Origin: Antiquaquibacter oligotrophicus
Lineage (GTDB): Bacteria > Actinomycetota > Actinomycetes > Actinomycetales > Microbacteriaceae
Assembly (NCBI RefSeq): GCF_020535405.1
Contig: NZ_CP085036.1
Coordinates: 1,240,001-1,304,000 of the forward strand
Direction: 5' to 3'
Length of the DNA stretch: 64,000 bases
Both the position numbers and the translations under genes were made by a program. Below the pieces are notes generated by a model, which worked only from the letters and a program-made list of their open reading frames with translations, did no database searches and was not told the origin of the DNA. Numbering within the stretch: the first letter of the stretch is position 1; the number at the start of each line of letters is the position of its first letter. Positions 17,068 to 25,889 of the stretch are shown here, one piece after another.

Positions 17068-18025
17068 GAGACATCCCCGCGGCACGGTACACGTCGTCGA
17101 TCGTCTGCATTGTCTCGACCGCTGCGGCGACCGACGTGAATACCGGCCCGCCCGCCTCGATCGCGTCCCGGAACGCCTCCAACTGGTACGAATAGCTCGA
17201 CCGCCGAGACGCCCGCTCCCGCAGTCGCACCCCGCGACCGGTGACGCCGATCTTGCCGCCGAGTTGCGGGGTGAAGGGCATCCGCACGGTCATCGTCGCG
17301 GCGGACCCCGTCACATTCGCGGCGATGAGCAGCGGCGGAGAGCCCCACATGGCGGCGCGCACGCGGGCGGGCACTCCGTTGTAGTGGAGCCGGGCATCCA
17401 TCGACGCGTCGATTCCGTCGTGGTCGGATGCCGCCGCCGAGAGCACCTCGGGTGCGACCCCGAGCACGTCGCGAAGCCATCGGATCGGGTAGCACCCGAG
17501 GTCCATGAGGGATCCACCCGCGAGGTCGACGTTCCAGCGGATGTCCTTGCTCGGGGGCATCGGCACCATAAACGACGCCTCGGCGGAGAGGAGTTCGCCG
17601 AGCATCCCGCTCGCGACGATCTCGGCGGCGCGTTTGGTTTGCGGGTGATGCGAAGCGTGATGGGCTTCCATGACGACGAGACCGGATGCGGCGGACGCCG
17701 CCTCGACCGTGCGAGCCTCGTCCGCATTCGCCGTGAAGGGCTTCTCGCACAGCACGTGTTTGCCCGCCTCGATGGCGGCAATCGTCCAACGCCCGTGGAG
17801 CCCGTTCGGTAGCGGAATGTAGACGGCATCGATGCTCTCGTCGGCAAGCAGTGCCTCATACGACGCGTGGACAACGGGGATGCCGTGCCGCGCTGCAGCA
17901 TCGGACGCGCGCTGCGAGTCGCGTGCCGCGATCGCGGCGACCTCGACACCGTCGATGGTGGCCGCCGGCCGGATGAGGGCGTCCCGCGTGATCCGGGCGG
18001 CCCCGAGCACTCCGATCCTCAGCAT
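17045..18025 (-). CDS. Gfo/Idh/MocA family oxidoreductase
   Basis: 326 residues. The N-terminal Rossmann motif GVLGAARI is followed by the family signature AIEAGKHVLCEKPF with its catalytic EKP lysine near residue 95, then the C-terminal beta-sheet domain (GGSLMDLGCYPI). Members oxidise or reduce sugars, inositols or related polyols with NAD(P). TAGCCT seven bases before the ATG suggests a leaderless message. It is not next to sugar uptake genes, so the substrate cannot be deduced. The last 23 bases overlap the convergent hydrolase gene. Confidence 0.9.
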   Translation of the reverse strand: MLRIGVLGAARITRDALIRPAATIDGVEVAAIAARDSQRASDAAARHGIPVVHASYEALLADESIDAVYIPLPNGLHGRWTIAAIEAGKHVLCEKPFTANADEARTVEAASAASGLVVMEAHHASHHPQTKRAAEIVASGMLGELLSAEASFMVPMPPSKDIRWNVDLAGGSLMDLGCYPIRWLRDVLGVAPEVLSAAASDHDGIDASMDARLHYNGVPARVRAAMWGSPPLLIAANVTGSAATMTVRMPFTPQLGGKIGVTGRGVRLRERASRRSSYSYQLEAFRDAIEAGGPVFTSVAAAVETMQTIDDVYRAAGMSPRRATTP

Positions 18026-18035
18026 GGGGCCAAGG

Positions 18036-18500
18036 CTAGCCGTCGGGATAGTTGCGCTCGGAGTCAGCTGCTCGCGTCCCGTCGAATCTCGCGCGCGCGA
18101 TGAGCACCCAGATGCCAGCGATCACCAGTCCCACGAGAAGCAGGGAGACCCAGAACGCATTTGTCCACACCGGCGTCGGCGAGACCATCGAAAAGAGCAG
18201 TAGCCCGACGCCGAGGAGGCAGGCGGCAAACAGGGAGAGACCCCACGCAGCAACCCCTCGCCGAATGGGAAAGTTGGCTCCGAAAAGCGCGAATGCACCG
18301 CACGACGCTGCGCCGAGCGCGAGAACGATCGGGCCGAAAATCGCTGCCGTGGCGTAGCCAGCGGTCGACTCATCGATCACCGATGCTTGCCGCGCGGCAA
18401 ACCAGTGAGCGGCCGCTGCGGCTGCAGCAAAAATCGTCGCCATGGCGAGAATCGCGCCGACGAGCGCGAGTCCGGCGAGCCGGTTCTTGTTCGTGATCAT
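18036..18500 (-). CDS. Four-helix membrane protein of unknown function
   Basis: 154 residues, not recognised. About four transmembrane segments: residues 8-30, 47-72, 83-106 and 115-137, with a short charged C-terminal tail ending RNYPDG. A 10-base gap separates its stop from the oxidoreductase start, so the two may be cotranscribed. Nothing indicates a function. Confidence 0.7.
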   Translation of the reverse strand: MITNKNRLAGLALVGAILAMATIFAAAAAAAHWFAARQASVIDESTAGYATAAIFGPIVLALGAASCGAFALFGANFPIRRGVAAWGLSLFAACLLGVGLLLFSMVSPTPVWTNAFWVSLLLVGLVIAGIWVLIARARFDGTRAADSERNYPDG

Positions 18501-18608
18501 GCCTCAATCATTTGAGGCGAGCGGCACAGCGCACATCATCCTGAGGTACCACCGCGATGGCACTGCAGCCCGATGTCGTCCATCGGTGCCGTTTCTAGCG
18601 TGGATGAC

Positions 18609-19715
18609 ATGATCGCCCTCACCGCCAGCAGCAGCATGCTCACCGAGCCCCGACTCACCGTCGACCTCGACGCCGTAGGCCACAACACGCGCACCCTCGC
18701 CAGCAAAACCACACTCATGGCGGTGGTCAAGGCCGACGGGTTCGGCCATGGCGCAGCCGAGGTGGCGCGCACGGCGCTCGCAAACGGAGCGATAGCCCTC
18801 GGTGTCGCAACACTCGATGAGGCGATCGCCCTCCGAGCGGTCACCGACGCACCAATCCTCGCGTGGGTTACCCACCGCGCTAGCGACTTCGACGCCGCCC
18901 TTCTCGCCGGAATCGAGCTCGCCGTGCCGAGTGTCGACCACCTCGACGCCATCACCCGTGCGGCTCGAACCACCCGCCTGGCGGCCCGCGTCCACCTCCA
19001 CCTGGACACCGGGATGGCGCGCGATGGCGCGCCGCGAGAGCAGTGGCTGACGCTCGCGGCGGCAGCACGGCGCGCGGAGCGGCTCGGGCAGATCGACGTC
19101 GTGGGGATGATGTCGCACCTGGGGCTCGGCGAGAAGCCGGGGCATCCGGCCACCGCCGCAGCGGTGACCCGCTTCGTCGAAGCCGAGGCGGTGCTGCGAT
19201 CGGTGGGGCTTCGCCCGGCGATCCGCCACCTCGCCGCGACCGCAGCGGCCCTCAATGAACCCGCGGCGCGATTCGATCTCTGCCGCATCGGCGCTGGCCT
19301 CTACGGCATAGGCGCGGGCCTGCGCGAGGCGATGACCCTCACCGCTCCCGTCGTGAGTGTGCGCGATGTCCCTCGCGGAACCCCCGTCGGCTACGGCCAC
19401 AGCTACGTGACCGACCGCGCAACACGCCTCGCCCTCATTCCCCTCGGTTACGCGGACGGCATCCCCCGCATCGCGTCCGGCAACGCGAGTGTTCTCGTGC
19501 GCGGTCGTCGCACACCTCTCGCGGGAACCGTCTCGATGGACCAACTCGTCATCGACGTTGGCACGCTCGGAGTCGAAGCGGGCGATATCGTCACCGTGTT
19601 CGGGCCGGGAGACGACGGTGAGCCGACCATCGCCGACTGGGCTCGATGGTCGCGCACGATTCCCCACGAGATCATGACCGGCATCGGCTCCCGCGTCGTG
19701 CGGAGCGTCGCGTGA
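18609..19715 (+). CDS. alr: Alanine racemase
   Basis: 368 residues, PLP enzyme of fold III. The PLP lysine is Lys41 in MAVVKADGFGHG (mycobacterial enzymes have KADGYGHG). The HLHLDTGMARDG stretch, the RIGAGLYGIG motif and GYGHSY with the opposite-face catalytic Tyr near 262 are all present, as is AGTVSMDQLVIDVG. It makes D-alanine for peptidoglycan. ATG 18609 is chosen because TAGCGT ends seven bases upstream; ATG 18573 would lie before that promoter. The stop overlaps the ddl start by four bases, making it the first gene of a coupled alr-ddl-kinase-regulator operon. Confidence 0.92.
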   Translation: MIALTASSSMLTEPRLTVDLDAVGHNTRTLASKTTLMAVVKADGFGHGAAEVARTALANGAIALGVATLDEAIALRAVTDAPILAWVTHRASDFDAALLAGIELAVPSVDHLDAITRAARTTRLAARVHLHLDTGMARDGAPREQWLTLAAAARRAERLGQIDVVGMMSHLGLGEKPGHPATAAAVTRFVEAEAVLRSVGLRPAIRHLAATAAALNEPAARFDLCRIGAGLYGIGAGLREAMTLTAPVVSVRDVPRGTPVGYGHSYVTDRATRLALIPLGYADGIPRIASGNASVLVRGRRTPLAGTVSMDQLVIDVGTLGVEAGDIVTVFGPGDDGEPTIADWARWSRTIPHEIMTGIGSRVVRSVA

Positions 19716-20635
19716 CCCGCGTCGCCGTCATCGGTGGTGGCGAGAACCCCGAGCACGACGTGTCGCTGGCGAGCGCAGCATCCGTGTGCTCAGCCCTTCG
19801 CAGCCACGACCGCTTCGAGGTCGTGGCGCTCACCATCCAACGCGACGGCCGGTGGACGGATGCCCGTGGCGCCAGGATCACGCTGGCGGAGGCGGTCGAC
19901 GAGCTCCAGCGCTGTGGCGTCGTGTTCCCCGTCGTCCATGGACCGCGCGGCGAGGACGGAACTCTCGCCGCCCTCCTCGATCTCGCTCATGTGCCCTACG
20001 TGGGTTCCGGCCTGCGCGCTGGCGCCCTGGCCATGGACAAGGTCACGACAAAACTGATTGCCGAGTCCGTCGGGGTGCGCACGGCCCGCGCCGCTCGTGG
20101 CACCTTCCCCGCCGTCGTCAAACCGAGCGCTGCCGGGTCGAGTTTCGGGGTCGCTCGGGTCGACGACGAGTCGGAGCTGACCGCCGCACTCGAGGTCGCG
20201 AGAGGGTTCGACGATCGTGTTCTCGTCGAGGAGTACATCGTGGGTCGCGAGATCGACGTCGCGGTGGTGACGCGCGCGGACGGGAGCCGGATGGTTTCCG
20301 CGCCGCTGGAGATCGTGGTCAGCGGTGCGGTGTTCGACTCCGAGACCAAGTACGACGGGACCGCCGACTTCCGCGTGCCCGCCGCGCTCACACCCGCCCA
20401 GCAGAGCGACCTCGAACGGCAGGCGCTCGCGGTCTACGACGCACTCGGGTGTTCCGGGGTCGCGCGTGTCGACTTCTTCCTCACCCACAATGGGTTCGTG
20501 CTGAACGAGGTGAACACGGTGCCGGGGCTGACGGCGCGATCGCAGGTGCCCCGCATGTTCGAGGCGACGGGCATCCCGTATGCCGAGCTTGTGGCGGACC
20601 TCGTCGACGCGGCGCTCGGAAGGGTGCTCGCATGA
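19712..20635 (+). CDS. D-alanine--D-alanine ligase family protein
   Basis: 307 residues. ATP-grasp ligase with GGGENPEHDVSLASA at the N-terminus (active-site Glu in EHDVS), KPSAAGSSFGVARV, an omega-loop with ETKY that keeps the Lys-Tyr pair of D-Ala:D-Ala ligases, and LNEVNTVPGLTARS for metal binding. It should join two D-alanines or D-Ala with a related D-residue. The GTG start overlaps the alr stop; its own ATGA overlaps the kinase start. Presence with alr and a two-component system suggests a stress-controlled cell-wall set rather than the housekeeping ddl. The loop lacks the VanA-type D-lactate pattern, so D-Ala-D-Ala is the likely product. Confidence 0.9.
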   Translation: MTRVAVIGGGENPEHDVSLASAASVCSALRSHDRFEVVALTIQRDGRWTDARGARITLAEAVDELQRCGVVFPVVHGPRGEDGTLAALLDLAHVPYVGSGLRAGALAMDKVTTKLIAESVGVRTARAARGTFPAVVKPSAAGSSFGVARVDDESELTAALEVARGFDDRVLVEEYIVGREIDVAVVTRADGSRMVSAPLEIVVSGAVFDSETKYDGTADFRVPAALTPAQQSDLERQALAVYDALGCSGVARVDFFLTHNGFVLNEVNTVPGLTARSQVPRMFEATGIPYAELVADLVDAALGRVLA

Positions 20636-21870
20636 GGTGGGGACTTCGCCCGCTGGATCTCGTGTTCGGCGGAGCCGTGCTCGTATTCGGTTTCGCACGC
20701 ATCCTGCGTGCCGCGTTCTGGCTGCCCCTCGACCCGTACTCGCTGGTGGTGGGTGCGGCCTCGGTGGTCGCGTCGAGCCTCATCGTGCTCGGGACCGCCG
20801 CGGCCGTCACCCTCTACCGTCGTGCGCCCGCCGTCGCTCTCGCACTCGTGTGGTTCACCGCGATCGTGCAGGTTGCAGCGGGTCTCGACACCGCCCTCGT
20901 CCAGCTCGCGGTCGTGCTGGTCGCCTACGGCACGAGCCGCTACGGAAGCACCCGAACCGTCGTCGCGAGCGTGGCATCCATCCCGCTCGCCGGCATCGCG
21001 GTTGTGGTCTATGCGTGGTTCGCGGGGATCGGCGGAGTGGTGCAGGAATCCGGCCTGCGCGATCTGCTGGGAGCGATCGTCTCGGTCGCGGGCCTCGGGG
21101 TGTACGACGTGTCGACGGGGCTCGCGATCGGATTTGTGCTCGTCGCCGCCCTCCTCGGTGCGCCGTGGGCGCTCGGGCTCGTTCTGCGCTTCCGCGAGCG
21201 CAGCCGAACGGCAGAACGCGAGCGGGCGGATGCCGAGGCCGACGCCGAACGCAGCCAAGAGCTCGCCGACCTCACCGCCCAGCAAGCCAGACTCGCGCGA
21301 GACGTACACGACGTGGTCGGACATTCGCTCGCCGTCATCGTCGCCCAGGCGGACTCGACGCGTGCACTCCCCGACGACGAGCTCGACCGGATCCGATCGG
21401 CCGTCGCGAACATCGCGGAGACGGCACGCAAGTCGCTCAAGGACGTTCGCAGTGTTCTCTCCGACGAGGGCCCCGCGGCCGCAACCAATGACGACCTCGA
21501 CACGCTCATCGAGGGAGTTCGCAGCGGCGGGACCGACGTGGCACTCAAGACCATCGGGTCCGCGCGGCCGCTCCCCCCGGAGCTCGAGGTCGTCGCGTAC
21601 CGAACACTGCAGGAGCTCCTCACCAACGCACTCAAACACGGCGTCACCGCGGAGGGCATTGCCGTCACCCTCGACTGGCGCCCCGATGAACTCGTGGTGG
21701 TCGTACGCAACACGACCGCCGAAACCCCGGGCCCCGGAGGGGGGACGGGCCTCGACGGTGCACGCGATCGACTCGCCGCGGTCGGCGGCACGGTGCACAC
21801 GGGCCCCGACGGGGCAGAGTGGGTGGCAACGGCGCACATTCCCGTGCGTCGGGAGGGGGCATCCGCGTGA
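20632..21870 (+). CDS. Sensor histidine kinase (NarL/LiaS-type, HisKA_3)
   Basis: 412 residues. About six transmembrane helices occupy residues ~10-190 with almost no extracellular domain, as in intramembrane-sensing kinases. A coiled coil (RSRTAERERADAEADAERSQEL) leads to the HisKA_3 motif RDVHDVVGHSLAV with phosphoacceptor His226. The ATPase domain has ELLTNALKHG (N-box) and GGGTGLDGARDRL (G-box). It overlaps ddl by four bases (ATGA) and the response regulator by four (GTGA). Membrane-only kinases of this class often report envelope stress, which fits the alr/ddl neighbours; the signal is inferred. Confidence 0.92.
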   Translation: MRWGLRPLDLVFGGAVLVFGFARILRAAFWLPLDPYSLVVGAASVVASSLIVLGTAAAVTLYRRAPAVALALVWFTAIVQVAAGLDTALVQLAVVLVAYGTSRYGSTRTVVASVASIPLAGIAVVVYAWFAGIGGVVQESGLRDLLGAIVSVAGLGVYDVSTGLAIGFVLVAALLGAPWALGLVLRFRERSRTAERERADAEADAERSQELADLTAQQARLARDVHDVVGHSLAVIVAQADSTRALPDDELDRIRSAVANIAETARKSLKDVRSVLSDEGPAAATNDDLDTLIEGVRSGGTDVALKTIGSARPLPPELEVVAYRTLQELLTNALKHGVTAEGIAVTLDWRPDELVVVVRNTTAETPGPGGGTGLDGARDRLAAVGGTVHTGPDGAEWVATAHIPVRREGASA

Positions 21871-22517
21871 TCACGGTTCTACTGGTCGACGATCAGGAGT
21901 TGTTCCGCTCGGGGGTCGCGGTGACACTCGCCGCCGAACCCGACATCGAGGTTGTTGGTCAAGCGGCGAACGGCGCCGAAGCGGTGCGACTCGTCGCCGA
22001 GACTGCGCCAGACGTCGTTCTCATGGACATCCGCATGCCGGAGCTTGACGGTGTCGAGGCGACCCGGCAGATCTTCGCCCCGGATGCCGCGGCCAAACGC
22101 ACGAAGCCCGTGCGCGTGATCGTGCTCACGACGTTCAACCTCGACGATCGGGCCGCAACGGCGATCCGGTACGGCGCGAGCGGGTTCCTGCTCAAGGATG
22201 CCGCGCCGGAACTGCTCACCGCGGCGATCCGCACCGTGCATTCCGGCACCGCGGTTATCGCACCCGACGACCTCGGGGCGCTCCTCGGCACCGTGCGCGA
22301 GGTCACACCCATGCCTGCGGAGTATGAGACGCTCACGGAGAAGGAACGCGAGGTGCTCGTCGCGATCGCTCGCGGACTCAGCAATGCGGAGATCGCCTCG
22401 ACCATGTTCCTCAGCGAGTCGACCATCAAGACGCACGTCGGCAGCATCCTGCGCAAGCTCATGCTTCGCGATCGTGTGCAGGTCGTCGTGTTCGCCTACG
22501 AGCACGGGCTGGTGTAG
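21867..22517 (+). CDS. Response regulator, NarL/LuxR family
   Basis: 216 residues. Receiver domain with acidic pair DD (8-9), phosphoacceptor Asp54 in DVVLMDIRMPELDGVEA, Thr in VLTTFN and Lys in GFLLKDAAP. A LuxR-type helix-turn-helix lies near residues 155-205 (LTEKEREVLVAIARGLSNAEIA to STIKTHVGSIL). The GTG start overlaps the kinase stop. It is the cognate partner of the upstream kinase and may control the alr-ddl operon itself and other envelope genes. It ends directly against the convergent SnoaL-like gene. Confidence 0.93.
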   Translation: MITVLLVDDQELFRSGVAVTLAAEPDIEVVGQAANGAEAVRLVAETAPDVVLMDIRMPELDGVEATRQIFAPDAAAKRTKPVRVIVLTTFNLDDRAATAIRYGASGFLLKDAAPELLTAAIRTVHSGTAVIAPDDLGALLGTVREVTPMPAEYETLTEKEREVLVAIARGLSNAEIASTMFLSESTIKTHVGSILRKLMLRDRVQVVVFAYEHGLV

Positions 22518-23183
22518 TTAGAACACCCCGTTGTCGTGCGGGAGGGTCGCCGGCACGGGCGCGATGAGTGTCCAGTGCTCGACGACCGCGTCGCCCTCGA
22601 CGCGCCACAGGTCGTTGAGGATCGCCTTCGCCTCAGCGGCACGACCCTCGGATCTGGTGAAGACGAAGTCGCCGTCTGCGATCACCGTGTGCACGGCATC
22701 CACAGCGTAGGGGCCCGCAATCGCGAGCGCAGGAGTGTGCTCAACCGCGACGGCGGCTCGACCGGCCCCCAGGTGCGCGAGAGCAAGTCCGCGTGAGGCT
22801 TCGGCATCCGATGACGAGGGGGCGACAGGCCCATCCACGGCCGCGGTCGCGTCCCCAACGGACGGAGCGAGCGCATCCCAGTGCTCCACGATGCGGTCGC
22901 CCTCGACGCGCCAGACGTCAAACCCGACGACGGGAGCCGCGCCGTACCCGTAGTAGAGGCCATGAGTGACCACGAGGTCCCCGTCCGCGAGCACGCGCAC
23001 GAGTTCATAGCGGAAGCCGTCGGGCAGGCCAGCTAGCAGGCCCCGGATGCCCGGCAGCCCATCGACTCCGAGCGCCGAATGCTGCACGTACACGGGCCCG
23101 AAGAAGTCGTCGATCGCGGAGGCATCCTTCTCGCCGAAGAGCCGGGAGACGGCCGTGCTAACGGTGGTGCGTGGGTCGGTCAT
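22518..23183 (-). CDS. Tandem SnoaL/NTF2-like protein
   Basis: 221 residues made of two NTF2-like (SnoaL) units: residues ~8-108 and ~128-212. Each ends with the same type of strand, VWRVEGDRIVEHWDALAPS and LWRVEGDAVVEHWTLIAPV, so the protein arose by duplication. These cone-shaped domains bind small hydrophobic ligands and sometimes act as cyclases or isomerases. The gene starts 26 bases after the quinone oxidoreductase gene on the same strand, suggesting cotranscription and a shared detoxification role. Ligand unknown. Confidence 0.78.
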   Translation of the reverse strand: MTDPRTTVSTAVSRLFGEKDASAIDDFFGPVYVQHSALGVDGLPGIRGLLAGLPDGFRYELVRVLADGDLVVTHGLYYGYGAAPVVGFDVWRVEGDRIVEHWDALAPSVGDATAAVDGPVAPSSSDAEASRGLALAHLGAGRAAVAVEHTPALAIAGPYAVDAVHTVIADGDFVFTRSEGRAAEAKAILNDLWRVEGDAVVEHWTLIAPVPATLPHDNGVF

Positions 23184-23209
23184 GATGAAGCCTTTCGTGG
23201 GTGGATTGG

Positions 23210-24145
23210 TCAGTCGACGACGAGGACGACTTTGCCGGGGCCGTGCTCGGTGGCATGGGCGCGAGCGGCATCGGCGAGTGGGTACTGTGCCGCGATCGTC
23301 GGGCGCAGTGCGCCGGAGTCGACGAGATGGGAGAGCGCGAGCATCCCCATGCGGTCCGCCTCAACGAATAGTCCCGCCAGTCGCACTCCGCGCGCCTGGG
23401 CGCTCGGAGCGAGACCGACGAGGCTTTGCGGCAACGTGGAGACGAGTGTTCCGCCGTGCCGGAGAGTTGTGAGTGCTCGGGCGGGGTAGTCGCCACCGAT
23501 CGCCTCGAGCACAACGTCAACATCGCGCACCTCAGCCGCGAAATCGGCGCTGCGATAATCGATCACTTCGTGCGCGCCGAGTGCCCGAGCTCTCTCCACG
23601 TTGCCGGTCGACGCGACCGCGATGACGTGCGCGCCGCGCTGCGCCGCGATCTGCAACGCAAGGTGCCCGACTCCGCCGGTGGACCCGGTGATGAGTACTC
23701 GCTGGCCCTGCGTGAGGCCGGCAGTGTCGACGAGAGACTGCCACGCGGTGAGGCCTGCAAGCGGCAGTGCAGCGGCCTCAGGGTGCGATAGCTGCGCGGG
23801 CTTCGGCACGAACGCCCGCGCCGGGCCGACGACATACTCTGCGTACGCCCCGGCACCGCGGGGGAACGGCAGCAGCCCGAAAACCTCGCCACCAGGTTGG
23901 TGGATCGTCACGCCCGGCCCGGTGGCCGCAACGTCACCGGAAACATCCCACCCGAGAATGAAGGGCGGGGGCCCGCTGAAGACAGCGGTCCGACGGTTCA
24001 TGTGGTCGGCCGGGTTGATTCCGGCGGCTCGAACGCGAATGAGAATCTCACCGATACCAGGTTCCGGGCGGGCTACGCGCGAAAACGTCAACACATCGGG
24101 GCCGCCGGGCTCGTTTTGTGTGACGGCGAACATCGTTTCTGACAC
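23210..24145 (-). CDS. NADP-dependent quinone oxidoreductase / zinc-type alcohol dehydrogenase
   Basis: 311 residues of the medium-chain reductase family, quinone oxidoreductase branch: AAGINPADHMNRR, GWDVSGDVAATG, then the NADPH site LITGSTGGVGHLALQIA near residue 150. No zinc-binding cysteine set is visible, so it is likely a zinc-independent quinone or enone reductase. The GTG start has TAGCGT six bases upstream. It diverges from the GlxA-type regulator gene and is followed by the SnoaL-like gene; the regulator may control both. Confidence 0.88.
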   Translation of the reverse strand: MSETMFAVTQNEPGGPDVLTFSRVARPEPGIGEILIRVRAAGINPADHMNRRTAVFSGPPPFILGWDVSGDVAATGPGVTIHQPGGEVFGLLPFPRGAGAYAEYVVGPARAFVPKPAQLSHPEAAALPLAGLTAWQSLVDTAGLTQGQRVLITGSTGGVGHLALQIAAQRGAHVIAVASTGNVERARALGAHEVIDYRSADFAAEVRDVDVVLEAIGGDYPARALTTLRHGGTLVSTLPQSLVGLAPSAQARGVRLAGLFVEADRMGMLALSHLVDSGALRPTIAAQYPLADAARAHATEHGPGKVVLVVD

Positions 24146-24214
24146 AACTCAACGCTAGGGAGCGCACTCGTTCACACCAATGACCGACACGTCACCTTTC
24201 GATACAATCTCGCC

Positions 24215-25162
24215 ATGCACTCAACGTCAGCCCACCTGGTGGTCGTTCTCGCACAAGAGGGCGCATACCCCTTTGAATTGGGCATTCCGTCGCGAATTTT
24301 TGGTGCCACCGACAGCGCGTACGACGTTCAGCTTTCTACGCCGACGGGTGAGCCCATCACCACCAACGCCGGGTTCGACGTCGTGCCGAGTGTCGGTCCC
24401 GAGATCCTGGCCTCGGCCGACACGGTCATCATCGCGCCGGTGGACCCCCGGATGCTTCGACCGCACCTCACCGTGGAAATGGAGTCCGCCCTCGAGCGAG
24501 TGCGCGACGATGCTCGGCTTGTCTCGATCTGCACGGGGAGCTTCACTCTTGCGGCGGCGGGGCGCCTCATCGGACGCACGGCGGCGACACACTGGCAGTG
24601 TTCACCCCTCTTCCGGGATTGGTACCCCGAGGTTGAGCTCGACGAAAACGTCCTGTTCAGCGGTGATGGATCGGTGATGACTTCGGCAGGCGCGGCCGCC
24701 GGTATCGATCTGTGCTTGCACCTGATCCGCGAGGATTTCGGGGTCGAGGTCGCAACTCAAGCGGCGAGACGGTGTGTGGTTGCCCCGCACCGAGAGGGGG
24801 GCCAGTCTCAGTTCATCGAGCGCCCGATTCCGGATGCCCCGGATCTTTCCACCTCGTCGACTCGCGTCTGGGCGCTCGAGCGCATCGCCGACGACCTCAG
24901 CATCGCGCGCCTCGCCCAGCATGCGCACATGAGCGAACGAACTTTCGTACGTCGGTTTCGAGCCGATACCGGCCTCGCGGTGGGTGAGTGGATCACACAA
25001 CAGCGCATCGCAGCCGCACGGCACCTCCTCGAGGCGACCGATTTGAGCATCGATTCCATTGCCGCCGAGGTTGGTTACGCCACAGCGACCTCATTGAGGC
25101 GGCATCTCGCATCCCAACTCGGCCTCTCGCCCACCGCCTATCGACGCACCCATCGAGCGTGA
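24215..25162 (+). CDS. GlxA-type transcriptional regulator (DJ-1/PfpI domain plus AraC HTH)
   Basis: 315 residues. The N-terminal DJ-1/PfpI-like domain (~1-180) has the nucleophile-elbow region VSICTGSFTLAAAG and TAATHW. The C-terminal AraC/XylS domain has two helix-turn-helices: SIARLAQHAHMSERTFVRRFRADTG and SIDSIAAEVGYATATSLRRHL. A perfect TACAAT lies six bases before the ATG, so this is a strong leaderless promoter candidate. It diverges from the quinone oxidoreductase/SnoaL pair with 69 bases between starts and probably activates it in response to a small metabolite bound by the N-terminal domain (inferred). Confidence 0.9.
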   Translation: MHSTSAHLVVVLAQEGAYPFELGIPSRIFGATDSAYDVQLSTPTGEPITTNAGFDVVPSVGPEILASADTVIIAPVDPRMLRPHLTVEMESALERVRDDARLVSICTGSFTLAAAGRLIGRTAATHWQCSPLFRDWYPEVELDENVLFSGDGSVMTSAGAAAGIDLCLHLIREDFGVEVATQAARRCVVAPHREGGQSQFIERPIPDAPDLSTSSTRVWALERIADDLSIARLAQHAHMSERTFVRRFRADTGLAVGEWITQQRIAAARHLLEATDLSIDSIAAEVGYATATSLRRHLASQLGLSPTAYRRTHRA

Positions 25163-25175
25163 CGGGCGCCCACCC

Positions 25176-25205
25176 TTGACATGCAAGCGCTCGCTTGCCT
25201 ATCGT
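25176..25205 (+). promoter_or_regulatory. ArsR-VOC promoter with operator in the spacer
   Basis: TTGACA (25176-25181), an 18-bp spacer and TATCGT (25200-25205). The spacer is filled by a perfect inverted repeat, GCAAGCG-CT-CGCTTGC (25184-25199). The start codon GTG is at 25212, six bases after the -10, so the mRNA should be leaderless. A repressor dimer on the palindrome would block RNA polymerase, the usual way ArsR proteins autoregulate. Confidence 0.85.
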
Positions 25206-25211
25206 AGCCCC

Positions 25212-25490
25212 GTGGTCGAAATCTTCCATGCGCTCGCCGACGGCACCCGTCGCGCGATCCTCGACGAACTCGCCGAACGCGACGAGCAGACACTCTTCGA
25301 GATCTGCACGCGGCTCGCGATGAAGCACGGCCTCAACTCAACCCGCCAAGCAATCTCGCAGCACCTCGACGTGCTCGAGAAGGCCGGGCTCGTCCATGCC
25401 GAGAAGCGGGGACGCTACAAGTTCCACACCCTCGACACCACACCGCTCGCGCAGATCGCGCAGCGCTGGCCACCCAAGGAGACCCCGTGA
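25212..25490 (+). CDS. ArsR family transcriptional regulator
   Basis: 92 residues, starting at a GTG. Winged helix with VVEIFHALADGTRRAILDEL at the N-terminus and recognition helix NSTRQAISQHLDVLEKAGLV, as in SdpR/YdfF-like ArsR proteins that lack metal-binding cysteines. GTG 25212 is chosen over the ATG at 25176 because the latter lies within the -35 element. Its own promoter carries a perfect palindrome, so autorepression is likely. The stop overlaps the following VOC gene by four bases (GTGA), and the two form an operon in which the VOC protein probably handles the compound that is sensed. Confidence 0.88.
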   Translation: MVEIFHALADGTRRAILDELAERDEQTLFEICTRLAMKHGLNSTRQAISQHLDVLEKAGLVHAEKRGRYKFHTLDTTPLAQIAQRWPPKETP

Positions 25491-25876
25491 AGATCACCGC
25501 CATGACCATCTTCGTCGACGACCAGCAGAAGGCCCTCGACTTCTACACGAACGTGCTCGGCTTTGTGCCCATCGCCAACGTGCCACTCGGCGAGCACTCG
25601 TGGATCACCGTGGCCTCCCCCGAGGCGCCGGATGCCACGCAGATCTCCCTCGAGCCCAAAGACCACCCCGCCGTGACCCCCTTCACCGACGCTCTCGTGG
25701 GTGACGGAATCCCGTGGACCTCGTTCGGCGTCGACGACGTGCAAACAGAATACGAGCGCCTCGTCGAGCGGGGCGTCGTCTTCACGCAGCCGCCCACAAA
25801 CGCCGGGCCCGTGACCATCGCCGTATTCGATGACACCGTGGGCAACCTCATCCAGATCGCCGGGATGAACGCCTAA
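25487..25876 (+). CDS. VOC family protein (glyoxalase/bleomycin-resistance fold)
   Basis: 129 residues. Two beta-alpha-beta-beta-beta units typical of the vicinal oxygen chelate fold: MTIFVDDQQKALDFYTNVLGF at the start and SFGVDDVQTEYERLVERGVVF in the middle, ending DTVGNLIQIAG. Members include glyoxalase I, dioxygenases and drug-binding resistance proteins. Coupled by a four-base overlap to the ArsR gene and followed by a strong terminator, so this is a two-gene operon. Specific activity unknown. Confidence 0.88.
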   Translation: MKITAMTIFVDDQQKALDFYTNVLGFVPIANVPLGEHSWITVASPEAPDATQISLEPKDHPAVTPFTDALVGDGIPWTSFGVDDVQTEYERLVERGVVFTQPPTNAGPVTIAVFDDTVGNLIQIAGMNA

Positions 25877-25889
25877 CGAGCCTTAACGA

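Noticed and set aside
20341..20400. VanA-type D-Ala:D-Lac ligase
   Set aside because: The omega loop has ETKY with the Lys-Tyr pair of D-Ala:D-Ala ligases and no vanH or vanX gene is adjacent.
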